Part shown: positions 1-7,340 of the stretch, one piece after another
Numbering within the stretch: position 1 is the stretch's first letter
Layout: each line of letters begins with the position of its first letter
NCBI GenBank assembly: GCA_009602725.1
Contig: WELB01000328.1
Location: forward strand, 35,134 to 60,618
Length of the DNA: 25,485 nucleotides
DNA from: Spirogloea muscicola
Lineage: Eukaryota; Streptophyta; Zygnematophyceae; Spirogloeales; Spirogloeaceae
Direction of reading: 5' to 3'
Notes under the pieces: generated by a model
What the model was told of the DNA's origin: nothing
Seen by the model: only the letters and a program-made list of their open reading frames with translations
The model's database searches: none
Made by a program: the position numbers and the translations under genes

Positions 1-142
1 TATGTCCCTGCAGCGCTCCCAAGCGCTTGCTTTGCACCGCCGCGCTGGTCGCGCCCTTGCAGCAGCCTCTGGCTTGCGCAGCGGGGTTGCTCTTCCTCCC
101 CTCAGCTCATCTGACTTCTTACTGCTGACACGGGGGTATTGA
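1..142 (+). pseudogene. LINE-like ORF2 C-terminal tail, copy 1 (cut by window edge)
   Basis: The frame starting at base 2 is open to TGA at 140-142. It encodes RAGRALAAASG followed by SSSDFLLLTRGY and a stop. The same tail recurs in at least seven other places in the window, on both strands, which marks it as the 3' end of a repeated element. Bases 1 to about 240 are nearly identical to 14830 to about 15069. The family resembles the C-terminus of plant and algal non-LTR retrotransposon ORF2, where only 3' ends usually survive. That family call is inference; the repetition is seen directly. Confidence 0.6.
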
Positions 143-454
143 GGGCGCCCTGTCTGCCTAGCCTTTGGCTCCGTCATGAACACCTGTATGCATCTGGCTG
201 GCATTTCACAGCCGATTCTTTCATATCAGCAGCCGCTTTCTCTTGATAGGCGACGGCAGCCCAGGAGCCTAGTCTGCTGCAGGCTTCGTTCCCCTGTCCT
301 CGCTGCTTCTGGGGCTTTGCCCGCTTCCTCCATGGGCTGTTCTTCTATGGCCTGGCTGTACACGGCCCCACGCCCCCTCGTGCTTCGTTCTTGCGCCGTC
401 AGTGTCGCCTGCTTGCAGCATGCTGCTTGCTCAGGCTCATGCTTTTGCACCAGA
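143..454 (+). repeat. LINE-like 3' UTR following copy 1
   Basis: Non-coding tail after the copy 1 stop. Bases up to about 240 match the 3' UTR of the copy ending at 14971. It contains the hairpin GGCTGGCATTTCACAGCC at 196-213, also present at 15025-15042. I see no credible gene here. Confidence 0.5.
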
Positions 455-625
455 AAGCTGGGCGAACTTTAGTTGGTGGCAGAAGGGCTTAAAATCTGCC
501 ATCTGGTATTCAGGAAGCGATTAGCGACCTTTATGTGCTGACCCGTGGTTACTGAGCGGGTCAATTTGCAGTGGGTAATGTACGTCATCAAATGAGCTTG
601 CCGTTGTACTTTGCCACTGTGGCCT
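455..625 (+). repeat. LINE-like 3' end, copy 2
   Basis: The frame ending at 553-555 (TGA) encodes AISDLYVLTRGY and a stop, the family signature. The block from about 455 to 625, including the 3' UTR, aligns with 3118-3290 at roughly 70-75% by eye. Only the last 15 or so codons are recognisable, so this is a strongly 5'-truncated or decayed copy. Confidence 0.55.
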
Positions 626-825
626 TCTATATTTCACTACACACAAGTCTTCCTTCGCTGGTGAAGAACGCCTTGGTCAGCCTTTTCTTACATGTGAGGA
701 AGGAGTACGCTCATCCAAAGGGGCCGAGGGCTGTGACAAGCCAGCCGGTTAAGCATGAACAAGGTCCGAAGGGGCCGGAAAGGGCTGAGACACACAGTTA
801 AGCAAGTACGCACGAAGGATGGTCA
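626..825 (-). repeat. LINE-like 3' UTR of copy 3
   Basis: Read on the minus strand this follows the stop of copy 3. It contains the hairpin GGCTGGCTTGTCACAGCC (plus coordinates 729-746), about 80 nt after the stop, comparable to hairpins in the other copies. The open frame at 571-801 on the plus strand has no recognisable features and is probably chance. Confidence 0.4.
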
Positions 826-1040
826 CTAGTAACCTCCTGAAAGCAACCGCAAGTCAGAAAGACTAGCCACCAAAAAGCAGTCCCCTCGACGATAGCCAGA
901 GCCGGCAGCTAGAGCACAGCCAGCTCGCAGATGCAAAGCGTGGGCCAAACATCGCCGGAGGGAGATGGGCAGGCGCATACGAAACACCTGCGCTAGCGAG
1001 CCTAAGGCAATGGCTGTTATAGCAACAGCTTTTCCAGCTT
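826..1040 (-). pseudogene. LINE-like ORF2 C-terminal tail, copy 3
   Basis: On the minus strand a frame ends in TAG at 826-828 and encodes GSLAQVFRMRLPISL, then LHLRAGCALAAGSG, then SLSDLRLLSGGY. It matches the copies at 4360-4556 and 10828-11024 codon for codon in the conserved blocks but has drifted (LTRGY is now LSGGY). Its 5' side stops at the left end of the gag-only LTR element (1044), so that element probably inserted into or beside it. Confidence 0.6.
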
Positions 1041-1043
1041 TTC

Positions 1044-1270
1044 TGGAAGGAACCTCGCCCTAAACGCGCAGTTAGAGAGAGCAGTCCTTATTGAGTTCGA
1101 ACATAGTGGGTTTAGGAGCCAACCCACTACACAGGCAAAGCAGCATAGGCGCAGCGGAAGACAGGCCCCGTGTCGACGCCGTCCGGCGGCGACTCCATCT
1201 CCTGGGCGCAGGCCGGCGCAGCAGGCCCCACAGCAGAGTGCGGCGGCGGCTGCGGCTGCGAGCAGCGGCA
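1044..1270 (-). repeat. 3' LTR of the gag-only element
   Basis: Direct repeat of 2777-3009. On the minus strand it ends ...TTCCTTCCA, versus ...TTCCTTACCA in the other copy, and probably begins TGCCGCTGC, giving the usual TG...CA ends. The two copies differ at a handful of positions and small indels. The exact ends are estimated by eye. Confidence 0.6.
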
Positions 1271-1272
1271 AG

Positions 1273-1639
1273 GCTAGCTGCCGAGGCCATAGCTGCTGCG
1301 GACCACGCCCAAGAGGGGCAAGCCCAGGAGGGGCAGGGCGAGCTGGGAGCCGGAGGCCTGGAGGGCTTGTCGGCTGGGGACCTGCACCGAGTTGCACTCC
1401 TCACGGCGGACCTGGCGGCAGTCCAGGCTGCAATGGACCCAGTTCCGGAGGGGCTCTATCGCCTGCTTGAGCGGATGTGCGAGGAGCACCCCACCACCAT
1501 CGCCCAGCTCCGCACGGGACAGCGGCATGCCCAAGAAACCAATGCTGCGATGCATCTGGTGCGCAAGAGCGCCGGCAACCCGCTGCATGGGCGTGCAACG
1601 GCCCACCCACCCCGCCAGTTCACCGGACAGGACGATCGC
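1273..1639 (+). repeat. Left arm of gag inverted repeat
   Basis: This plus-strand segment encodes the same gag N-terminal region as the minus-strand copy at 1831-2198 (for example MDPVPEGLYRLLERMCEE and HPPRQFTGQDDR). The arms are about 367 bp and look about 95% identical, separated by about 190 bp. The plus copy ends where the unique gag core of the minus copy begins. Confidence 0.8.
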
Positions 1640-2279
1640 CGTACGCTGACATCAGCTGCTCAGCGAAGAACCCCCAATCGTTGTACTCGGCTGGCTCCTT
1701 GGCCTTCTTGATGAAATCCCACCACTTACAAGGCTCCCAAGTCGCCGCCAGCGACACCCATGCCATCGCGTCCGCCTCCTTGGTGGCAAACCACTCGGCC
1801 ATCTCGCTTAGCCAAGACTGCAGCCCACCGCGATCGTCCTGTCGGGTGAACTGGCGGGGTGGGTGGGCCGTTGCACGCCCATGCAGCAGGGGGTTGCCGG
1901 CGCTCTTGCGCACCAGATGCATCGCAGCATTGGTCTCTTGGGCATGGCGCTGTCCCGCGCGGAGCTGGGCAATGGTGGTGCGTTGCTCCTCGCACATCCG
2001 CTCAAGCAGGCGGTAGAGCCCCTCCGGAACTGGGTCCATTGCAGCCTGGACTGCCGCCAGGTCCGCCGTGAGGAGTGTAACCCGGTGCAGGTCCCCAGCC
2101 GACAAGCCCTCCAGGCCTCCGGCTCCCAGCTCGCCCTGCCCCTCTTGGGCTTGCCCCTCTTGGGCGTGCTCCGCAGCAGCCACGGCCTCGGCAGCTAGCC
2201 CCACAGCAGCCGCAGCCGCAGCACCGACCTCTTCCTCCCGAGGAGGGCTCGGCCGCGCACTGAACGTATGTGACGTCAT
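1620..2279 (-). pseudogene. Retrotransposon Gag (minus-strand element, truncated)
   Basis: The minus-strand frame begins at an ATG at 2279; the frame stays open upstream to a GTG at 2336. It has an Ala/Glu/Gln-rich N-terminus (AAEAVAAAEHAQEGQ), a helical region (DLHRVTLLTADLAAVQAAMD), then a tryptophan-rich capsid-like core with SWLSEMAEWFATKEADAMAW and a region ending FAEQLMSAYGD. W..M..W and a later WW match the general pattern of LTR-retrotransposon Gag capsid domains. The frame ends at the fold-back junction near 1640 and the last codons to the TGA read into the inverted copy, so the true C-terminus is missing. No zinc knuckle is present. The Gag call rests on pattern and context. Confidence 0.6.
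1831..2198 (-). repeat. Right arm of gag inverted repeat
   Basis: Reverse complement of 1273-1639. It lies within the minus-strand gag frame. Read-through RNA across both arms could fold into a stem of roughly 365 bp with a loop of about 190 nt. Confidence 0.8.
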
Positions 2280-2759
2280 GCTGTCTGAAGGACGCTGAGG
2301 GATCAGTTCAGCTCTGACAGTCAGCAAATCACACACTCCATACCAAGATACAGGACATCACAAGACTGGTGCACCAGCGAGCGAGCTTGCAAGGCAGCAA
2401 GGCAGCGCGCAACCTCACACCTCAATCAGCAGGCAAGGCAGACAGCTGCAGATATGACCAGGACCGATGCACTCGATCGATGCTGGCCTCAAGACTACCC
2501 TTACCACACAAAGGCTGCAGGCTCAAGCCGCACCTCAAAGATGCGAACGCAGCAAGTGGTCCTTGGGGATCGGGCAGTCAGATTGGCGCTGGTCGTTGCT
2601 GGCTCTACGCAAAGATGCCTCTGCACCCGCCACTTCTGCTGAGCAGCCTCACGGACCAACGTCTGGCAAGCACTTCAACTTTGACGGAACAGCACATCAA
2701 GGTGGACCTTGCATCATCAGCAGCGAGCACAACATGTAACAAGCGCTATAGATGCAAGA
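2280..2759 (-). other. Leader between primer site and gag
   Basis: Non-coding stretch between the primer-binding site and the gag ATG on the minus strand. The small plus-strand frames here have no recognisable content. I see no other gene. Confidence 0.45.
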
Positions 2760-2774
2760 CCGCCTCTGATACCA
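2760..2774 (-). promoter_or_regulatory. Primer-binding site, initiator Met-tRNA type
   Basis: The minus strand reads TGGTATCAGAGGCGG two bases after the LTR end. TGGTATCAGAGC is the widely shared primer site complementary to the 3' end of plant initiator Met-tRNA; the last bases here differ. Its position just inside an LTR sets the element's orientation as minus. Confidence 0.7.
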
Positions 2775-2776
2775 AA

Positions 2777-3009
2777 TGGTAAGGAAACTCGCCCTAAACA
2801 CGCAGTTAGAGAGAGCAGTCCCTATTGAGTTCGAACGTAGTGGGTTTGGGAGCCAACCCACTACACAGGCAAAGCACTAGCGCATAGGCGCAGCGGAAGA
2901 CAGGCCCCGTGGCGACGCCGTCCGGCGGCGACTCCACCTCCTGGGCGCAGGCCGGCGCAGCAGGCCCCGCAGCAGAGTGCGGCGGCGGCTGCGGCGGCGA
3001 GCAGCGGCA
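2777..3009 (-). repeat. 5' LTR of the gag-only element
   Basis: Direct repeat of 1044-1270, adjoining the primer site. Probable ends are TGCCGC...TTACCA on the minus strand. The five bases beyond 3009 (AGGCT) are also shared with the left copy, so the outer boundary is uncertain by a few bases. Confidence 0.6.
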
Positions 3010-3117
3010 AGGCTGCTCCTGGGCTTCACCGGCTTCGAACTGATTGTTAAGCCTCAGCCTCCAAGGCTCCTTGTCCTTCGGCCTGTTTGCAGCGAGCTCA
3101 GGCTAATTAATGCCTTG

Positions 3118-3290
3118 CATTAGAAAGCTGGGCGAGCTCTAGTTGGTGACAGAAGGGCTTCGTACTTGACATCTAGTATTCATGCATCGGTTAGCGACCT
3201 TTATGTTTTGACCCGTGGATTTTTAGCGGGTCAACCTGCTGTAGGTTATGTAGATATTTAGATGTGCTTGCTTGCCTTTGTACTTGGCCA
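3118..3290 (+). repeat. LINE-like 3' end, copy 4 (stop codon lost)
   Basis: Aligns with 455-625. The coding end reads SDLYVLTRGF and then continues, because the usual TAC-stop has become TTT TTA. The 3' UTR similarity extends to about 3290. This is a decayed copy. Confidence 0.5.
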
Positions 3291-3592
3291 TTGGCCTATG
3301 TTTGTTTCAAATACACGAAATTTTCCTTGTGCTTCGTCGGGCCCTTGTGGCGGGCCCAAGATCCTCCGTTTGAACGGGCGAATCATCGAGGGGTATTTCG
3401 GATGGCGGGGCCCACCTCCAGGCGGGCCCTTGCGCGGCAAGCCAGATAGTCGGTCATGTAATAGCACCAAAGCCGTGTGGCTTAACCAAACGTCCGGTTC
3501 ATTACATTTTCACAGCCCTCGCCTCCTCTGACTGAGACCCAAAAGCCCTGTGCATATCGATGGCCGATAATTTAAACTCGTCCCCTTCGGTG
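3291..3592. other. Unassigned repeat-flanking DNA
   Basis: The short open frames here (for example 3262-3531) lack recognisable motifs. Paired GGGCCC-type blocks at about 3340-3430 are self-complementary. No gene is supported. Confidence 0.3.
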
Positions 3593-3594
3593 TA

Positions 3595-3771
3595 CAGTCA
3601 ACCCTTGTCTAGCTTATACGGTCGGTTGGGGAGGTTTGTATAACGATAAACAGGTTTATAACAATAAACAGCACTTTTTACGATGTACATGACCTACTCG
3701 GTTTGCCAAGATTTGATAACGTTACACAGGGATATAAGCTGATGGAGGATAAGCTTAGACAGGGTTGACTG
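3595..3771. mobile_element. MITE, pogo/Tigger-like, 177 bp
   Basis: The left end reads CAGTCAACCCTTGTCTAGCT and the reverse complement of the right end reads CAGTCAACCCTGTCTAAGCT. The terminal inverted repeats are about 25 bp with two single-base indels. The element is flanked by TA at 3593-3594 and 3772-3773, as expected for the target duplication of Tc1/mariner/pogo elements, and CAGT...AACC is the usual start of pogo-like ends. It is AT-rich inside, with no coding capacity, so it would need a transposase supplied elsewhere. Confidence 0.75.
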
Positions 3772-3773
3772 TA

Positions 3774-3992
3774 ATTGCTTTGTGAGTTCTTATTCTGGGC
3801 TGGCTAATCACAGCCATCGCCCTCCACCTCAGTCTATCCTCCTTGGGGTAGCCTCTCACAGCCATTGCCTCACCATGGAATTTCTTCTCTTCTTTGCCAC
3901 GAGCAGCGTTCGCTGCTGCTTGCCGAGCCTTCGAAGCAGAGAGCCCCGGATCGCAGCAATCAACCACCTGTGGCAACCACGTCGGCAGTAAT
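3774..3992 (+). repeat. LINE-like 3' UTR segment with paired hairpin units
   Basis: Contains GGCTGGCTAATCACAGCC near 3797 and a second related unit (GTAGCCTCTCACAGCC) near 3846, both followed by ATYGCC. They match the 3' UTR hairpins of the LINE-like copies. This is probably part of a tail interrupted by the MITE. Confidence 0.4.
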
Positions 3993-4025
3993 AGCGCGCA
4001 TTCCTTTTGGAATGCGCGCTTTTTT
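3993..4025 (+). other. 12-bp hairpin followed by T-run
   Basis: AGCGCGCATTCC, loop TTTT, GGAATGCGCGCT, then six T. The stem is perfect. The shape is that of a Rho-independent terminator, but the setting is nuclear transposon DNA, so it may instead be a 3'-end structure of a retroelement or a Pol III stop signal. Function unknown. Confidence 0.6.
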
Positions 4026-4556
4026 ACCCCACAGGCCGGCGGGCCACGTCTGCTTCTGGACGTGGTGTATCTCCGTGCTTTTTGCGCTTTCCGGCCCCCC
4101 TCAGACCTTGTACATCCCTTTGGGCTGGCCTCTGACTACCGACGCATTCGACCGCTCCCACCCAGCCCAGTCTGCCACCAAGGCTGGGTATGCGGTCGCC
4201 TGCGCCGCTCGGGCAAAAGAGATCAAGTACGCCGACCATCCGCCGGAAGACGAGTTCTTCCCGTTGGCAATTGACATCCATGGGGCACTGGGCGCTCGGT
4301 GGCTTGAGCTACTTAACCAGCTCGCCCGCCACGCAATCGCCGTCGCTTCCAGGGTGAGCCGGTAGACTTTCCTGCAGCCGGGTCGCTGGCGCAAGTGTAT
4401 CGCATGCGCTTGGCCGTCTCGCTGCAGAGGTCCATGGCCCGTGCGCTGCACCTTCGTGCCGGAAGAGCCCTAGCTGCTGCCTCTGGCTCTGTCCAGGGGA
4501 CCCACTTCCAGGACCCTAGCATCTCTGATCTGCGGCTGCTCAGCAGGAATTACTGA
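4026..4556 (+). pseudogene. LINE-like ORF2 C-terminal domain, copy 5
   Basis: Read across frames it has GPRLLLDVVYLRAF, then AKEIKYADHPPEDEFFPLAI followed by DIHGALG, then VYRMRLAVSLQRS, LHLRAGRALAAASG and SDLRLLSRNY with TGA at 4554-4556. The KExxY...HPxxDxFFPLAIDIHG block resembles the region near the C-terminus of plant and algal LINE ORF2. The first block is in a different frame from the second, and a TAG at about 4363 lies between the second and third, so the copy is dead. RT and endonuclease domains are absent, as expected for 5' truncation. Confidence 0.6.
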
Positions 4557-4860
4557 GTCATTCGTAGCTGCTTTGTTTCTTCTTGTGCTTGTTTTTCTTA
4601 GCGCCTCCCCTGGCTCCCTTCTCGTACTTTGTCCATTCGTTTTTGGGCTGGCTGTTCCAGCCCCTATCCTCAATGGGAGAGCTCTGTCCCTTTGTAGCTG
4701 CTCACCGCTCTTAGGCCCCTCTGAACCTTTGTGTTTTGGCTTAGAAGAGCTGTTTCTCATCTTCGGCTGGCATCTCGCTCGGCCCCCCCTGCCCCTTGGC
4801 AGAGCGCTCGCCTTGATGCTGCTAGTTTCTTCGAATGAGGATGAGCCTTTCTCACAAGGT
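4557..4860 (+). repeat. LINE-like 3' UTR, copy 5
   Basis: About 130 bp after the stop matches the minus-strand copy at 10828 down to about 10700. It contains the hairpin GGGCTGG-CTGTT-CCAGCCC at 4645-4663, 89 nt after the stop. No poly(A) tail is visible before the LTR sequence begins at 4861. Confidence 0.55.
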
Positions 4861-5248
4861 GCTGTCGTGCCGTATCGACTGCCCATTTGTGTCGATTTGA
4901 CTAGGACCGCTGACTGGGCTTCACACGTGGCCTTACTAGGCTGACTCATTCACTTCGGTGGGTGATTCACGCTGAGGATGAAGGACCACTTTTCTCCCTA
5001 TGTGGCTCCTAGGCTGGGTCATACACTTTTGTGTGTGATTCACGCTGACAATGGAGGTTCCACCCATCTCTGACTCTCTCGGCGACACCGACTTTCTCTT
5101 TCGGCCCCTTTACAATATTCACAAAAGGCGCGCCCTTTGGGCCCCTTTGAATATTGGTGGTGAACCTAGATAGGCCCGGTCTGCGGACGGTCGTGTGACT
5201 GAAATACTGGTGACGGAACTCGAGATACAGTGGCACGTTACTTTTATT
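4861..5248 (+). repeat. 5' LTR, part B only (R-U5-like)
   Basis: Direct repeat of 13028-13422, differing by about eight substitutions and two small indels. It lacks the 209-bp part A that precedes B in the 3' LTR, so it starts exactly at the A/B boundary. It contains two imperfect units of about 30 bp each with GGCGCGCC or its remnant, and the inverted pair CAATATTCA (5113-5121) and TGAATATTG (5148-5156). No standard TGG primer site follows directly; the next bases are TGCCAAGCGAACTC. Confidence 0.8.
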
Positions 5249-5575
5249 TGCCAAGCGAACTCTGAGCTTGAGTTTATTGCATTGGATTGCTAGTACTTGC
5301 TTGAACTCTGCTCAAGGCTGCAAGTGCGACTGTTATCTCTGAGTTGGATTGTTGCCAGTGTTATCGATCAGCTGTTGATTGCGTTGTGATCTGTTTCTCG
5401 GCTACTATTGCATGAGACTCAGGTCAGGCAATATCGTCAATCTGTATGTGAAGTTGCTTCGACAGACATTGATCTTGCCTCTGAGCCAACTGGTACTGCT
5501 GTTGCTGAGTCACGTGTGGCGGCAGGTAGCTCAAGCGAGATCTCAACAACGATACGCTTTCGGAAAAGCATCAAC
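5249..5575 (+). other. Leader of the gypsy element
   Basis: Stretch between the LTR and the first plausible gag ATG. The gag frame stays open upstream to about 5408, so an N-terminal extension is possible. No other gene is seen. Confidence 0.5.
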
Positions 5576-6860
5576 ATGGCATCAGGAGACATGCCAAAAT
5601 TCCAAGGTACCCATAGCACTGCTTCTCTATCTGATGTCAGGAACATTTCCTGGCAGAGCTATGTCAGTTGGACATGCACGGATGTCAGGTCAGCCGAGAG
5701 TCGAAGATGACTTTGTTAGCGAGGTACTTCACTGGGGATGCGGGGTTTATGTTTGAGCGGATTCGAGATGATGTTTTGTCCATGACAAACCAGTCCCCGA
5801 GTCTGCGACGGAAGTTGAGAAGCTAGCAGGTCCCCAGTTAGTCGACCCGGTGGCCGAAGTATTTCGTCAATTCACCCAACAGTTTTCAGAGGATACCCTA
5901 CAGTATAAGCGAGATCTACTAAGGTTCCAGAGAGAACCGAATGAGAACATTACCGTCTGTTATTTCAGATACGTGAAGCTGATAGAGAAGTCGGACACCC
6001 CTATCAGTCATCAGGATTTGGCGGCACAGTTCTTACGTGTTGTAGCTGGTAAAGCTCTGTGGCATGTAGTCGATTTATTGACTGTGCGCAGGCAACAGTT
6101 CAACAAGAAACATTATGACATTCATGATGTCTATTAAGTCATGTTGGAGAGGGAGGCTGCGGAGTTTACTTCGAAAAGCTTAGATGATCGCTTTCCAGAA
6201 GTGTCCAATCCCTTCACCAGATCTGACAAGAAGTTCGGTGGTCCTGTGGTCAAGAAGCCCTTCACAAAGGCACATGTAGCCATCCCTGATGTACAGCAGG
6301 TACCTGACCATTACAAACCTCGTCCGGCTGTGACTTACCACAATTGTGGTAAGATTGGACACATTTCAAAACATTGTGCTAGAACAGCTAGACATCAGAC
6401 TGCAGGTGCTACCTGTGGTCATTGTGCTAGAACAGGACATGTTGAGTCGCAATGTTGGCGGAAACACCCTGACAAATTGCCTGTGCAATTTCGTGGCAAG
6501 AAGGCTTTGGAGATGGGAAAGGCTCCAACTGACGGTGGTCGTGTGGATGGAGACCAACTACAGAAGTTGCAGAGACAGATTGAACAGCTGACACAACAGT
6601 TAGCTGCAAGCGAGATCAAGGCCAAGTCTAGTGCTAAGTCGGCCGCAACTGCTGTTGTGCACTCAGATGTAGAAGAGGATGAGGATGACCTTGCAGGCAT
6701 GTATGAGGCTCAGTATGCAGCAGGGACTTCTCATAAGTATGGGTATTCTCACCCTCCTGCCGCGCCTGCGCCCACCGCGCCTGTGCCGACCAAGCCTGCG
6801 TCTACTCGCGCCTGCGTCCGCGAGAGCGTAGAGCCCGGCGCCCACGGCGTGCGCGCTTAG
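5576..6860 (+). pseudogene. gag: Gag polyprotein (capsid plus zinc knuckles), frameshifted
   Basis: Starts at ATG 5576 (MASGDMPKFQGT). The frame shifts near 5643 and again near 5780, and a TAA at 6135-6137 interrupts it. The capsid region includes VFRQFTQQFSEDTLQYKRDL and a YFRYVKLIEK block typical of the retrotransposon Gag domain. Two CCHC knuckles follow. The first (6336-6377) has Tyr where the first Cys should be; the second, CGHCARTGHVESQC (6414-6455), is intact. Next come a Gln-rich coiled-coil-like stretch (LQRQIEQLTQQL), an acidic patch (EEDEDD) and a Pro/Ala tail. Gag packages element RNA in cytoplasmic particles. This copy cannot make full-length Gag as read. Confidence 0.8.
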
Positions 6861-7022
6861 TGAGCGTTGCGCGAACCCGCTAGCGACTGCGAGAAGTCGT
6901 ATTTCTTCTGTGGTGAGCAGCTTTTCATTGTGCTGTTCTTGCGAGTCTTACCATCGGAGTGCTGTGCTCATTGCTTGTGCACACGTCTTTGCATTGGTTG
7001 CTTGTGTGCATGTAAGGCGCGC
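6861..7022 (+). other. Unassigned spacer after gag
   Basis: Short segment between the gag stop and the internal LTR piece. Small frames only, none recognisable. It may be sequence captured together with the LTR piece. Confidence 0.3.
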
Positions 7023-7188
7023 CTTTCGGCCCCTTTACAATATTCACAAAAGGCGCGCCCTTTGGGCCCCTTTGAATATTGGTGGTGAACCTAGATAGGG
7101 CCGGTCTTCGGACGGTCGTGTGACTGACATACTGGTGACGGGAAACTCGAGATACAGTGGCACGTTACTTTTATTTGCCAAGCGAACT
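7023..7188 (+). repeat. Internal partial LTR plus leader start
   Basis: Matches 5098-5261: the last 151 bp or so of LTR part B plus 13 bp of the sequence just inside the LTR (TGCCAAGCGAACT). It sits between gag and the methyltransferase, where no LTR is expected. Differences from the 5' copy are few. Confidence 0.85.
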
Positions 7189-7196
7189 TTCAGCCT

Positions 7197-7340
7197 ACTA
7201 TCGCTGCTGCTGCTGCGACTGCCGCTGCTGCGACTGCCGCTGCTGCTACCACTACTGCTATCGCTGCTGCTGCTGCGACTGCCGCTGCTGCTACCACTGC
7301 TGCTGCTGCTGCACCACCAACGGCACCAGCACCACCAGCG
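7197..7340 (+). repeat. GCT/GCC/ACT trinucleotide repeat encoding Ala/Thr/Pro linker
   Basis: Runs of GCT, GCC, GCG, ACT and ACC. In the methyltransferase frame they read as Ala and Thr runs, then APPTAPAPPAQNPPGGQKRE, leading without a stop into ISPAFLRAALQPAK and the methyltransferase. A low-complexity hinge between Gag and the enzyme is the likely role if expressed. Confidence 0.65.

Larger units (their letters stand above)
1044..3009 (-). mobile_element. Gag-only LTR retrotransposon with inverted gag duplication
   Basis: Two direct repeats of about 230 bp (1044-1270 and 2777-3009) flank the element. On the minus strand the right repeat is followed at once by TGGTATCAGAGGCGG (plus 2760-2774), which fits the primer-binding site used with initiator Met-tRNA. 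Then come a leader of about 480 nt, a gag reading frame (2279 down to about 1640) and an inverted partial gag copy (1273-1639). No protease, RT or integrase is visible, so it would depend on another element. It resembles gag-only terminal-repeat retrotransposons. I found no clear target-site duplication. Confidence 0.65.

Noticed and set aside
1017-1404. Minus-strand open frames in the left LTR
   Set aside because: Arg/Ala/Pro-rich frames created by GC-rich LTR sequence; they overlap the LTR repeat and show no motif.
7199-7320. CRISPR-like or satellite array
   Set aside because: The repeats are trinucleotide runs without spacers and sit in a coding frame.
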